From positions 49,927-113,926 of the forward strand of contig PBKG01000003.1 of the NCBI GenBank assembly GCA_002722095.1: DNA of 64,000 nt. Direction: 5' to 3'. The position numbers and the translations under genes are program-made. Each line of letters opens with the position of its first letter. The stretch's first letter is position 1. Shown piece after piece: positions 1 to 8,665 of this stretch. Below the pieces are notes generated by a model. That model searched no databases, had not been told where the DNA came from, and saw nothing but the letters and a program-made list of their open reading frames with translations. Origin of the DNA: Rhodospirillaceae bacterium. Lineage in GTDB: Bacteria > Pseudomonadota > Alphaproteobacteria > UBA8366.

Positions 1-507
1 ATAAGCAAGCGTATCGACGTGAAAACGAAGACCTGCTTCCGAATTGGCGACTAAACCGTCCGGCCATCGTGACAGCCAAGCGCAAATTCGACGGAGCCAA
101 CGATAGCGCGACGCATCCATATCGGAACATCGCACGCCCCAGAAGAGCCGTGTCTTGCGACGACGGCCGGACATCCAAAGCGTAATCAAAGCGGCTAAAT
201 CCGAGTGGTACATCCAGCTTTGCACAACGCTCGGCTTTTCCTCCTTTATGAGAGCTGCAAGCCGCCGCATAGCCTTCCAATTCGATTGACCGCGCGACAT
301 GCCTAGGCCAATCACTCTACAGCCCGCATCGTGCAACCGTTCGAATTGGGAACCGCCTTCGGTCAGACTAACGATTAGTGGCTGGCTACCCTGCTTGAGC
401 TTCTCCAGTGCCAGTGCCGCCAACATGGTCTCCGCACCACCGGTATCGAGGCCGGTAATGATATGTAGGACCGAGTTGCTATCGGCCGCGCGCTCTTTTG
501 CCGCCAT
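1..507 (-). CDS. Glycosyltransferase, GT-B fold (GT4-like), 3' end beyond left edge
   Basis: An open frame begins with ATG at 507 and runs off the left edge (169 codons, no stop). Its N-terminus reads LHIITGLDTGGAETML, the glycine-rich opening loop typical of GT4-type GT-B glycosyltransferases, followed by alternating strand/helix segments (PLIVSLTEGG, RVIGLGM, KPSVVQSWMYHSDL) of the acceptor-binding N-terminal half. The nucleotide-sugar-binding C-terminal half lies outside the window. It starts 22 bases after the YdcF-like gene on the same strand, so the two are probably co-transcribed, which fits exopolysaccharide or envelope glycan synthesis. The sugar and acceptor cannot be told from the sequence. 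Confidence 0.8.
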   Translation of the reverse strand, partial: MAAKERAADSNSVLHIITGLDTGGAETMLAALALEKLKQGSQPLIVSLTEGGSQFERLHDAGCRVIGLGMSRGQSNWKAMRRLAALIKEEKPSVVQSWMYHSDLAALITLWMSGRRRKTRLFWGVRCSDMDASRYRWLRRICAWLSRWPDGLVANSEAGLRFHVDTLAY

Positions 508-529
508 TTTTGGGTTCAGGCCGATGCTA

Positions 530-1282
530 TTAGAATATCCGATAGACCAACCGGCCGAACCATTCTTTCATCGCCCAACTCGAGCTGGACAATGCGCCGG
601 CGCTCGGCAGGAGGCTCATCACATCGAAGCCAGGCTTACTGATGAATCCGGTTGGCGCCGCAAGGACTTCGAATCCCTTGCGCTCGAAGGCGAGTTCGGC
701 TCGCGGCATATGCAGCAGATGTGTAACCAAAACGATCCGCTTAACCCCTTCCGCAGCCAGCATCGGCGCTAACCGCGCGGCACTCGACCAGGTATCTTCC
801 GCGCTATCCTCGCGCCACTTCACTTCGATATGAAAATCATCGCGCAACACCTCGACGATCGTACTGGCCTCGCTGCGCTTGGTATTTGGTAGTTTGCCGC
901 CAACCACGGCAATCGGCAAATCGGTGCGCTTGTGAAGATAAGCGGCGTAACGGGCACGAAACAGCGACGATGAACTGATTGAATCTCGACCGTATTCCGG
1001 CGCGTCTCTATATAGCCCACCCGACAATAACACGATCGCCTCGCCACGTTTGGCATCGGCAACCACAAGCGCTTTATGCTGCGCGAGGCTCAGCATCAAC
1101 GAGTTGGAAATCATCGGCGTACTGAACGCAAACAATCCCAGAGTGGAAAGGAAAATCAGCGCCGCTCCTATGAACGGGTGTCGGCGTCGGATCAAGAGCC
1201 CGAACAAAATGACAAATATGTTGCCACCGGGCGGCAGAACAACCGCTTTCAGGAGTGCATTGATAAAGAAAGTCGCAGACAT
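530..1282 (-). CDS. YdcF/SanA/ElyC-family (DUF218) membrane protein
   Basis: 250 residues. Two hydrophobic segments at about residues 5-30 and 37-55 anchor a DUF218 domain. The domain shows the strand-loop AIVLLSGG (82-89), the central IAVVGG, and the late TWSSAARL and VLVTHLLHMPRAELAFERKGF segments that mark the family. E. coli relatives (ElyC, SanA, YdcF) are linked to envelope integrity and peptidoglycan or lipid-carrier metabolism, but the chemistry is not settled. It lies just upstream of a glycosyltransferase on the same strand, consistent with an envelope glycan operon. Confidence 0.85.
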   Translation of the reverse strand: MSATFFINALLKAVVLPPGGNIFVILFGLLIRRRHPFIGAALIFLSTLGLFAFSTPMISNSLMLSLAQHKALVVADAKRGEAIVLLSGGLYRDAPEYGRDSISSSSLFRARYAAYLHKRTDLPIAVVGGKLPNTKRSEASTIVEVLRDDFHIEVKWREDSAEDTWSSAARLAPMLAAEGVKRIVLVTHLLHMPRAELAFERKGFEVLAAPTGFISKPGFDVMSLLPSAGALSSSSWAMKEWFGRLVYRIF

Positions 1283-1447
1283 ATATTCCCCTATTTGGGA
1301 TCGTCTCTTAGATGATTAGCACATTTTCGAACCTAATCCCTTTTAGGCGTCAAAAAAATAGTGTATGCGCATGCCCCGAAGATGACTCGAATGCGCTGCC
1401 CGTCTTGAGCGCGGGAAAATTCGAGCGGAAATCCGATGGAGGAATTC

Positions 1448-2929
1448 ATGTCTGACAATGAATATGACGTCATCGTCGTCGGTGCCGGCAACGCGGCTAT
1501 GTCGGCCGCCTTTTCTGCCCATGAGCACGGCGCGAAAGTGGTGATGCTCGAACGTGCGAACGAGGACGAAGCTGGCGGCAACAGCCGCTACACGGCAGGT
1601 GCAATGCGCTTCGCCCATAACGGGCTTCAAGACGTTGCCGCGCTGGTCGATCTGACCGACGAGGAAAAGGAAAAGAACGATTTCGGCACCTACACCACCG
1701 ATCAGTTCTTCGACGATATGTTCCGCGTTACCCAGTACAGGACCGACCCGGAGCTTTGCGAAATTCTGGTAACCCGTTCGAACGAGACCATGCATTGGCT
1801 GCGTCAGCAGGGCATGCGCTTTATGCCGATGTATGGCCGCCAGGCATTTGAAGTGGACGGCAAGATGAAGTTCTGGGGCGGCCTCGTGCTGGAAGCCTGG
1901 GGTGGCGGCCCCGGCATCTGGGAAATGCAGTCCAAGATCGCCGGCGATAAGGAAATTCCGATTCTGTACGAACATCGCGCGATCGAACTTCTCTATGACG
2001 ACGAGAAGGTCTACGGCATCAAGTACAAACATGACGGCAAAGTCAGCGAGATGAAGGCCAAGTCCGTCGTTCTATGCAGTGGCGGCTTCGAAGCCAACTC
2101 GCACTGGCGCACCCGTTACATGGGACCGGGCTGGGATTTGGTTAAGGTGCGCGGGACCCGCCACAATATGGGTGAGGGCATCAAGATGGCGCTGGATATC
2201 GGCGCCATGCCCTACGGCAACTGGTCCGGCGGACATGCGGTCGGCTGGGACTTGAACGCACCGGAGTTCGGCGACCTCGCGGTTGGCGACAACTTCCAAA
2301 AACATTCCTACCCGCTTGGCATCATGGTCAACGCAACCGGCAAACGCTTTGTCGACGAAGGTGCCGATTTCCGCAATTACACCTATGCCAAATACGGCAA
2401 GGAAATCCTCAACCAACCGGCACAGTTTGCCTGGCAGATCTTCGACCAAAAAGTTACGCATCTGCTGCGTGACGAATATCGCATTCGGCAGATGACCAAA
2501 GTGCAGTCAGACACGCTGGAAGGGCTGGTCGAACAGCTGGAAGGCGTCGATGCGGAGCAATGCCTAAAAACGCTTAACGAGTACAACGACTCGATTATGG
2601 AAGACGTGCGCTTCAATCCCGCCGTGCTCGACGGGCGCGGCACCAAAGGGCTCGACGTGCCGAAGACCAATTGGGCCAACAAACTCGATGAGCCGCCCTA
2701 CGAGGCCTACGCAATTACATGCGGCATCACCTTTACGTTCGGTGGCCTGCGTATCGACGGCACCGGCCAAGTCCTAGATACCGACCTCAGGCCGATTCCG
2801 GGCCTGCATGCGGCAGGGGAACTTGTCGGCGGATTGTTCTATTTCAATTATGCCGGCGGCACCGGCCTCATGAATGGTTCCGTTTTCGGCCGTATCGCCG
2901 GCGCGACAGCCGCAGGCGCCGCAGTCTAA
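1448..2929 (+). CDS. FAD-dependent dehydrogenase, TcuA/fumarate-reductase flavoprotein-like (copy 1)
   Basis: 493 residues from ATG 1448, chosen over the in-frame ATG at 1436 because GGAGG (1438-1442) is well placed before 1448. The N-terminal Rossmann motif is VIVVGAGNAA (about residues 8-17), followed by LERA and GGNSRYTAGAMRF. The C-terminus has ITFTFGGLRID and HAAGELVGGLFYFNYAGGTG, the FAD-capping motifs of the succinate dehydrogenase/fumarate reductase flavoprotein family. Closest described function is tricarballylate dehydrogenase TcuA, which oxidises a saturated polycarboxylate to its unsaturated form. There is no signal peptide, so it should be cytoplasmic. A paralogue follows directly. 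Substrate is not known; a TcuB-type iron-sulfur/heme partner is not adjacent. Confidence 0.8.
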   Translation: MSDNEYDVIVVGAGNAAMSAAFSAHEHGAKVVMLERANEDEAGGNSRYTAGAMRFAHNGLQDVAALVDLTDEEKEKNDFGTYTTDQFFDDMFRVTQYRTDPELCEILVTRSNETMHWLRQQGMRFMPMYGRQAFEVDGKMKFWGGLVLEAWGGGPGIWEMQSKIAGDKEIPILYEHRAIELLYDDEKVYGIKYKHDGKVSEMKAKSVVLCSGGFEANSHWRTRYMGPGWDLVKVRGTRHNMGEGIKMALDIGAMPYGNWSGGHAVGWDLNAPEFGDLAVGDNFQKHSYPLGIMVNATGKRFVDEGADFRNYTYAKYGKEILNQPAQFAWQIFDQKVTHLLRDEYRIRQMTKVQSDTLEGLVEQLEGVDAEQCLKTLNEYNDSIMEDVRFNPAVLDGRGTKGLDVPKTNWANKLDEPPYEAYAITCGITFTFGGLRIDGTGQVLDTDLRPIPGLHAAGELVGGLFYFNYAGGTGLMNGSVFGRIAGATAAGAAV

Positions 2930-2950
2930 CAAACAACATGTTTATAATTG

Positions 2951-2985
2951 CGGCGTCCGCCCTCAAGGCGGGCGCCGTTTTCTTT
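2951..2985 (+). terminator. Rho-independent terminator after the first flavoprotein gene
   Basis: An 11-bp G/C stem (2951-2961 with 2967-2977, one G-T wobble), a 5-base loop and a TTTTCTTT tail. It separates the two paralogous flavoprotein genes, so the second probably has its own promoter or depends on read-through. Confidence 0.7.
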
Positions 2986-3057
2986 GCTCGACGCTAGCCG
3001 GATTGACTTCCCAATCCGGCCCGCCGCATCATGCGCGCAAACACCCGGGAGGATTCC

Positions 3058-4545
3058 ATGGCGGATAAAATCTACGACGTGATTGTGGTCGGCGGCGGCA
3101 ACGCGGCACTGTGCGCAGCGATGGCCGCACATGAGAACGGCGCCGAAGTGCTGATACTGGAAAAAGCGCCGGAAGAGAAACGCGGCGGAAATTCAAATTT
3201 TACCGGCGGCGGATTTCGGGCCGTACATCATGGCGCCCAAGACATCAAAGCCATGGTCCCCGACCTGACAGATGAAGAAATTGCCAAATCGGATTTTGGC
3301 GAATATCCCCGCGAACGTTATCTCGACGATCTTTTCAACGTGACCCAGTTCTATATCGACCCCGACCTGGCTGAATATATCGTCGACAATTCGACCGACA
3401 GCGTCCATTGGCTGCGTTCCAAGGGTGTGCGCTTTCTCGCAAATTACGGGCGCCAGGCTTTTCTCCATGAAGGCCGGTTCAAGTTTTTCGGCGGTGTCGT
3501 GCTTTACGTCAACGGCGGTGGATTGGGATTGATCGAGTCCGAATACGAGTTTGCCAATAAGAACAACATAGAAATTCGCTACGAAACCGCGGCCAAAAGT
3601 CTGATCGAAGGGCCCTCAGGCGTCGAAGGCGTGGTCGTCAGGCATAACCGGGTAGATGAAGAAATCCGGGGTAAGGCGGTGGTGCTCGCCAGCGGCGGCT
3701 TCCAGGCCAACCGCGAAATGCGCACCAAGTATCTCGGTCCCGGTTTCGACAGCGCCAAGGTCCGTGGCACCCGATACAACACCGGTGACGGTATCAATAT
3801 GGCGCTGGATATCGGCGCCCAATCCTACGGGCAATGGTCCGGTTGCCACGCGGTGAGCTGGGAACGTTATGCCACCGACTATGGCGAACTGGAACAGCCC
3901 CATGCGGGTTACCGCCACTCCTATCCCTACTGCATCATGGTGAATTCCGAGGGCAAGCGCTTCGTCGATGAAGGCTTCGACGAACGCAACTACACCTACG
4001 CCAAATACGGCCGCATCGTGATGCAACAACCGGGCGGCTTCGCATGGCAGGTCTTCGATTCCCAAGTCACCCATGTCATGCGCGACGAATACAAATCCCG
4101 TGGAGCCACCAAGATCACGTCGGACACATTGGAGGGACTTGCGGACAAGATGCCCGACGTAAATCCGGCGCAATTTTTGGCAACGGTGAAGGAATACAAC
4201 GATGCCTGCCAGTTGAACGCTCCGTTCGATCCCAACGGCAAGGATGGCCGCACCACCAAAGGGCTCGAGGTGGAAAAGACAAACTGGGCCAACACTATTT
4301 CGGAGCCGCCTTTCGAGGCCTATTCGGTCGGCTGCGGCATAACCTTCACCTTCGGCGGTCTCAAGATCAACAATCAGGGCGAAGTGCTCGACATCGAAGA
4401 CCAGGCGATCCCGGGTCTTTACGCCGCGGGCGAGCTGGTCGGCGGGTTGTTCTATTTCAACTATCCGGGCAGCACGGGCTTGGTTTCGGGGACCGTCTTC
4501 GGCAGGTTGGCGGGGAACTCGGCCGCGGCCCACGCGAAGGGATAA
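3058..4545 (+). CDS. FAD-dependent dehydrogenase, TcuA/fumarate-reductase flavoprotein-like (copy 2)
   Basis: 495 residues from ATG 3058, preceded by GGGAGGATTCC; the frame stays open upstream to 3031 but without a better ribosome site. Same architecture as the preceding gene: VIVVGGGNAALCAAMAA at the N-terminus, KRGGNSNFTGGGFR, CGITFTFGGL and AAGELVGGLFYFNYPGSTG near the C-terminus. The two proteins align over their full length, with shared blocks such as YGRQAF, KFFGG or KFWGG, KVRGTR and RNYTYAKYG, which indicates a tandem duplication followed by divergence. Expected role is FAD-dependent alpha,beta-desaturation or reduction of a small carboxylic acid. Differences around the active-site loops suggest two related substrates, but this cannot be resolved here. 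Confidence 0.8.
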   Translation: MADKIYDVIVVGGGNAALCAAMAAHENGAEVLILEKAPEEKRGGNSNFTGGGFRAVHHGAQDIKAMVPDLTDEEIAKSDFGEYPRERYLDDLFNVTQFYIDPDLAEYIVDNSTDSVHWLRSKGVRFLANYGRQAFLHEGRFKFFGGVVLYVNGGGLGLIESEYEFANKNNIEIRYETAAKSLIEGPSGVEGVVVRHNRVDEEIRGKAVVLASGGFQANREMRTKYLGPGFDSAKVRGTRYNTGDGINMALDIGAQSYGQWSGCHAVSWERYATDYGELEQPHAGYRHSYPYCIMVNSEGKRFVDEGFDERNYTYAKYGRIVMQQPGGFAWQVFDSQVTHVMRDEYKSRGATKITSDTLEGLADKMPDVNPAQFLATVKEYNDACQLNAPFDPNGKDGRTTKGLEVEKTNWANTISEPPFEAYSVGCGITFTFGGLKINNQGEVLDIEDQAIPGLYAAGELVGGLFYFNYPGSTGLVSGTVFGRLAGNSAAAHAKG

Positions 4546-4551
4546 ACGCCC

Positions 4552-6396
4552 TTACCACCCCATCGCGTAGCTTTGTATTGAGCGCGGACTGGCCGCTGCG
4601 AGGAGCACGCCTTCGTCCTTATCGATACCGGCGGCGACACCGCGGCTTTGGGACCAGGGACCGGTAATTTTGACATCGTGCCCACGCTCTTTGAGCTCTT
4701 CGATGCTTTCTTCCGGAATGCGAGATTCGACGGTGAGATTGCCGGGCTGCGAGAGCCGGGGATAGAACGAACTCGGCGCGTGCTTGGTGCTGAAATTGGG
4801 GAAGTCGATCGCCTGCTGCAAATTCATGCCGAAATGCACCCGACGCAAGAAGAACAGCAACCCCCATTGATCCTGCCGGTCGCCACCGGGCGTGCCGAAG
4901 CCGAGCACCGGCTTTCCATCCTTTAGCACGATGGTCGGCGTCAATGAGGTGCGGGATCGCTTACCGGGCGCAATGGCGTTCGGATGGCCTGCCATTTCTT
5001 CCATAACCCAGAACATTTCGCCCCGGGTACCGATGGGAAACCCGAGACCGGGGACACAGGGGGATGAACGGAACCAGCCGCCGGACGGCGTCGAAGCAAC
5101 CAGATTGCCGAAGCGGTCCGCGGTGTCGAGATGGCACGTATCGCCCTTGTGCGACGAGGTATCGAGGCCGTAGCCGACATCTTCCAGCGTCTTGAAGAAA
5201 ACCGGCCCGCCGAAGTTTCCAACCTCGCCCGGACGCAGTTCGAACGACGCATCGCTTCCGACGAGCTGGCGGCGGTCCGCATTGTAATCTTCCGATAGCA
5301 GCGTCTCGAATGGCACCTCGACGAAAGCGGGGTCGCCGTAAAATTTCTCGCGGTCGGCCAAGGCGAGCTTGGCGCATTCGATCACGGTGTGAATGAATTC
5401 CGCGCCGTCGGGCCGCATCGCCTCCAGGTCGTAACCCTGCAACAATGCCAGTTGCTGCAAAAACACCGGCGCCTGGCTCCACGACGACGGTTTGCAGACC
5501 CGATAGCCGTGATAGTCGTAAACGAGCGGGTCCTCGACCGGTGCCCGATAGCGCGCCATATCGTCCGCGGTCAGTAGGCCCCGCTGACGCTCGCCGGTCG
5601 TATCCAGCACTTCGGTCCGATAAAACGCGTCCACCGCGTCCGCGACAAAGCCGCGATAGAAACAGTCACGCGCCGCATCGATTTGATTTTCCCGGCTACC
5701 GCCGGCGGCCTCCGCTTCATTGATTATGCGCTCATAGGTATCGGCAATCAGCGGGTTGCTGAAAAGCGACCCAGGCTTGGGAATGTTTCCGCCTTTCAGG
5801 TAAATCTCCGCCGAGCTCGTCCATTCGTCGCGAAACAGATCGCCCAGCATGTCGAGCAGTTTGGGGATGCGTGGCAGGAGCGGATATCCATTGCGCGCTA
5901 ACTCCACCGCCCGGCCCAAGACATCGCGCACGCCAAGCGTCCCGTAATCGCGTACCAGCGTCATCCAGGCATCGAAAGCGCCCGGCACGCAGCCCGGCAA
6001 CAGGCCCGACCCCGGCACCACGGAGACGCCGATCTTGCGAAAATGCTCGAATGTCGCCGCCTGAGGCGCCGGCCCGTGGCCGCAGATCACTTTCACCTGC
6101 TCGGAATTGGCGTCGTAAAAAATGATCGGCGCTTCGCCGCCGGGTCCGTTCAGATGCGGCTCGACCACTTGCAGTGCGAAGGCGGTGGCGGCAGCGGCAT
6201 CGAAGGCATTGCCGCCCCTCTCCAGCGCATTCATACCCGCTGCCGACCCAATCCAATGGGTCGAGGTGACGACGCCGAAACGACCGCGAATTTCGGGCCG
6301 CGTGGTGAACCCCTCGTCGAGCGCCATCGAGCCCATGCCCTGCGCCGCACCAAGGAAGCGCGCGTCGTCCCGTCCTTTGCCGTCACCGCCACTCAT
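4552..6396 (-). CDS. Gamma-glutamyltransferase family N-terminal nucleophile hydrolase
   Basis: 614 residues from ATG 6396, which follows the stop of the upstream small-subunit gene by 19 bases; the longer frame would overlap that gene. The sequence has the N-terminal HWIGSAAGMNALERGGNAFDAA block of gamma-glutamyltransferases and the cleavage region KGDTCHLDTADRFGN, with the likely nucleophile at Thr420. Self-cleavage before this threonine yields the two-subunit enzyme. The C-terminal region contains PTIVLKDGKPVLGFGTPGGD. No signal peptide is visible, so it is probably cytoplasmic, unlike classical periplasmic Ggt. It may hydrolyse a gamma-glutamyl or other acyl-amide bond in the catabolic route of its neighbours. 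It is probably co-transcribed with the aconitase-like small subunit. Confidence 0.85.
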   Translation of the reverse strand: MSGGDGKGRDDARFLGAAQGMGSMALDEGFTTRPEIRGRFGVVTSTHWIGSAAGMNALERGGNAFDAAAATAFALQVVEPHLNGPGGEAPIIFYDANSEQVKVICGHGPAPQAATFEHFRKIGVSVVPGSGLLPGCVPGAFDAWMTLVRDYGTLGVRDVLGRAVELARNGYPLLPRIPKLLDMLGDLFRDEWTSSAEIYLKGGNIPKPGSLFSNPLIADTYERIINEAEAAGGSRENQIDAARDCFYRGFVADAVDAFYRTEVLDTTGERQRGLLTADDMARYRAPVEDPLVYDYHGYRVCKPSSWSQAPVFLQQLALLQGYDLEAMRPDGAEFIHTVIECAKLALADREKFYGDPAFVEVPFETLLSEDYNADRRQLVGSDASFELRPGEVGNFGGPVFFKTLEDVGYGLDTSSHKGDTCHLDTADRFGNLVASTPSGGWFRSSPCVPGLGFPIGTRGEMFWVMEEMAGHPNAIAPGKRSRTSLTPTIVLKDGKPVLGFGTPGGDRQDQWGLLFFLRRVHFGMNLQQAIDFPNFSTKHAPSSFYPRLSQPGNLTVESRIPEESIEELKERGHDVKITGPWSQSRGVAAGIDKDEGVLLAAASPRSIQSYAMGW

Positions 6397-6415
6397 GCTG
6401 TCTTTCCGAATATTT

Positions 6416-6922
6416 TCAGGCTTGTTTTTCGGCCAACACCTTCTTGGTGTATTCGACGAGCCCGCCGGCATCCATCAGCTTCATCAGCTCCGAATTGATC
6501 GGCTGGAAGGTTGTCTCGAATCCCGTCGTCAGATTGCGGACAATGCCCGCTTGCAGATCGAGTTCGACCTCGTCGCCGGTCGACACATGCTGGTCGATAT
6601 CGGTGACGTAGACCGCGGGCAGACCGAGATTGATCGAATTGCGCAGGAAGATACGCCCGAAGCTCGGTGCCATGACGGCGGCAACGCCGGCCTCGGTCAT
6701 AGCGCCCGGCGCTTCTTCCCGGCTCGAACCGCAGCCGAAATTATTGCCGCCGACGATGATGTCCCCCTCGCCCACCTTGTCCGGAAACTCCTCGTCCGCA
6801 CCTTCCATCAGATGGGTCGCCATCTCGCCCGGCTCGTAGATCGGCTTGAAATAGCGTTTGGGAAATATCTGATCGGTGTTGATGTTCTCGCCGAACACCC
6901 ACGCCTTCCCTTTGATACTCAT
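6416..6922 (-). CDS. Aconitase-family small subunit (LeuD/DmdB-like swivel domain)
   Basis: 168 residues, the length of the short, archaeal-type isopropylmalate isomerase or homoaconitase small subunit. Diagnostic motifs are FGENINTDQIFPKRYF at the N-terminus and NNFGCGSSREEAPGAM in the middle, with the substrate-binding GCGSSRE loop intact. It pairs with the large subunit at 7233-8492 to form a [4Fe-4S] hydro-lyase that isomerises or dehydrates a hydroxy acid. Candidate substrates from the family are 3-isopropylmalate, homocitrate-type acids and 2,3-dimethylmalate. Its position next to flavoproteins and a beta-hydroxyacid-type dehydrogenase suggests a catabolic rather than leucine-biosynthetic role (inference). 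Confidence 0.85.
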   Translation of the reverse strand: MSIKGKAWVFGENINTDQIFPKRYFKPIYEPGEMATHLMEGADEEFPDKVGEGDIIVGGNNFGCGSSREEAPGAMTEAGVAAVMAPSFGRIFLRNSINLGLPAVYVTDIDQHVSTGDEVELDLQAGIVRNLTTGFETTFQPINSELMKLMDAGGLVEYTKKVLAEKQA

Positions 6923-7055
6923 GTGCGGGACCTCCCATGGTAGCGCTCACCAGTATAGCGCTGACTATTTTCTTGCGACACCTCCAGCTTGCGATCGGGC
7001 AATCGGCGTGGCAAACAGGATTATGAACCGTAATTTACAATATGAGGACCAAGCC

Positions 7056-7229
7056 ATGTTCCGCACCTTCTCGAAAATCTTGATCGCCGCGCTGTTCGCG
7101 CTTCCCCTTGTTGCCTGTGAAGCCGAGGTGGGCTCGAAAGAGTGGTGCAACGACTTGAAGGAAAAGCCCAAGGGTGACTGGACCGCCAACGAGGCAGCGG
7201 ACTTCGCCAAGCATTGCGTTTTTAAATAA
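7056..7229 (+). CDS. DUF3012-family small lipoprotein
   Basis: 57 residues from ATG 7056, preceded by TGAGGACC. A hydrophobic signal ends in LPLVAC, so lipidation at Cys21 is expected, leaving about 37 mature residues. The mature part EVGSKEWCNDLKEKPKGDWT followed by ANEAADFAKHCVFK matches the DUF3012 family, whose two cysteines and WTANEA core are conserved. Function unknown; probably an outer- or inner-membrane lipoprotein. It lies on the opposite strand between the genes for the large and small aconitase-like subunits, three bases from the stop of the large subunit. Confidence 0.8.
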   Translation: MFRTFSKILIAALFALPLVACEAEVGSKEWCNDLKEKPKGDWTANEAADFAKHCVFK

Positions 7230-7232
7230 AGC

Positions 7233-8492
7233 TTATTGCTTTACGACAGCGGCGGCCGGCACGATTTCGCCGGCTACCGCCGAAGCCGCAACCGTCGCCG
7301 CCGAAGCTACGTAGATTTGGCTCTCGGGGCTGCCCATGCGGCCGAGATAGTTGCGGCTCGATGAGGTGATCGACACTTCACCCGAGCCCAGCATGCCAAG
7401 TTGGCAGCCGCTACACGGGCCGCAACCGGTCGATCCGATGTCGGCACCGGCCTCGACCAGCGTCTGGATCAAGCCTTCGTTCATTGCCGCAATGTAAATC
7501 TCGGTCGATCCGGGATTGACGATCATGCGGGTATTCGGGTGCAATTTTTTGCCCTGGAGAACGGCAGCAGCGGCACGGAAGTCTTCCAACCGTCCGCCGG
7601 TGCAGGTGCCCAGCACCGCCTCGTCAATTTTGACACTGGCCAGTTCCGCCGCAGGTTCGACGACAGACAAATCGTGCGGCAGCGCCACCATCGGCTCGAG
7701 TCCGTCGACGTCGATGTCGTAAACCGCGTCGTAGTCCTTTTCGGAGTCTGTCGTCTGGGGCGAACAGAGCTCACGGTCCTTACGCCCTTTCATGTACTCC
7801 CATGTGATGTCGTCGGGCTGGATGTAACCGGTCTTGGCGCCGATCTCGATGGCGAGATTGCACATGGTCAAGCGGTGATCCATATCCATAGCCTCGACTG
7901 TCGGGCCAGAATATTCCACGGCCTGATAGGTACACATGGCCTCGCCATAGCGCCCCATCACTTTAAGCATAATGTCTTTCGCTTCGGCCCATTTGCCGGG
8001 TTTGCCGTGAATATCGACCTTCACCGTCTCGGGCACACGAATCCAGGTCGTGCCGAGACACATGGTGGAGGCAAGGTCCGAGTGGCCCATGCCGGTCGAA
8101 AAGCAACCGAGCGCGCTATAGGTGGTGGTATGCGAATCCGACCCGACCGAAAGCGAGCCGGGAAAGGCGAAACCTTTTTCAGGGACCACGATATGGCAAA
8201 CCCCGTCGCCAGGGAAAAAGTTGCTAACACCTTGTTCCTTCATCCATTTGCGCGATCTGGCCTGGCTTTCGGCGTCCGCAATTCGCGGCGGCGGATAGAC
8301 ATGATCGAACACGACGACGATCTTGTCCGGATTCCATACTTCCTTGCCGCCCATTTGCTGGAATCGGCGAATGACCTTGGCTATGCCCCGGTCATGGCAC
8401 ATCAGACAATCCGGTTCGACAGTAACGATTTCGCCAACTTCGACGCCGGATTTGCCCGCATGTTCCGCAATTATCTTCGCGAGTGCGTGCAT
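7233..8492 (-). CDS. Aconitase-family large subunit (LeuC/DmdA-like)
   Basis: 419 residues from ATG 8492, preceded by GAGGGAGAG; the frame remains open 17 codons further upstream but without a ribosome site. The length is that of the short (archaeal-type) LeuC/homoaconitase group rather than the roughly 470-residue bacterial LeuC. Motifs: SVGSDSHTTTYSALGCFSTG, TMCNLAIEIGAKTG, GTCTGGRLEDF and STGCGPCSGCQLGML near residues 350-365, which together supply the three [4Fe-4S] cysteines. It should form a heterodimer with the small subunit at 6416-6922. The family includes 3-isopropylmalate isomerase, homoaconitase and 2,3-dimethylmalate dehydratase; the neighbours favour a catabolic hydroxy-acid dehydratase, but this is inference. 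Confidence 0.85.
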   Translation of the reverse strand: MHALAKIIAEHAGKSGVEVGEIVTVEPDCLMCHDRGIAKVIRRFQQMGGKEVWNPDKIVVVFDHVYPPPRIADAESQARSRKWMKEQGVSNFFPGDGVCHIVVPEKGFAFPGSLSVGSDSHTTTYSALGCFSTGMGHSDLASTMCLGTTWIRVPETVKVDIHGKPGKWAEAKDIMLKVMGRYGEAMCTYQAVEYSGPTVEAMDMDHRLTMCNLAIEIGAKTGYIQPDDITWEYMKGRKDRELCSPQTTDSEKDYDAVYDIDVDGLEPMVALPHDLSVVEPAAELASVKIDEAVLGTCTGGRLEDFRAAAAVLQGKKLHPNTRMIVNPGSTEIYIAAMNEGLIQTLVEAGADIGSTGCGPCSGCQLGMLGSGEVSITSSSRNYLGRMGSPESQIYVASAATVAASAVAGEIVPAAAVVKQ

Positions 8493-8665
8493 CACTCTCC
8501 CTCGTTCGCACCCATCATAGGCGCGCACGGCGTCAAATACCAATCCCCGGTGTTCTTGGTACTCTCAACACTGCTGAAAAACGCTACTTTCACGACGGCG
8601 ATTCGAGTTACCGCACCGGTCTGTGACGCAGTTTTAGCGAATAACCGGGTTGTTTCAGGTGCCAA

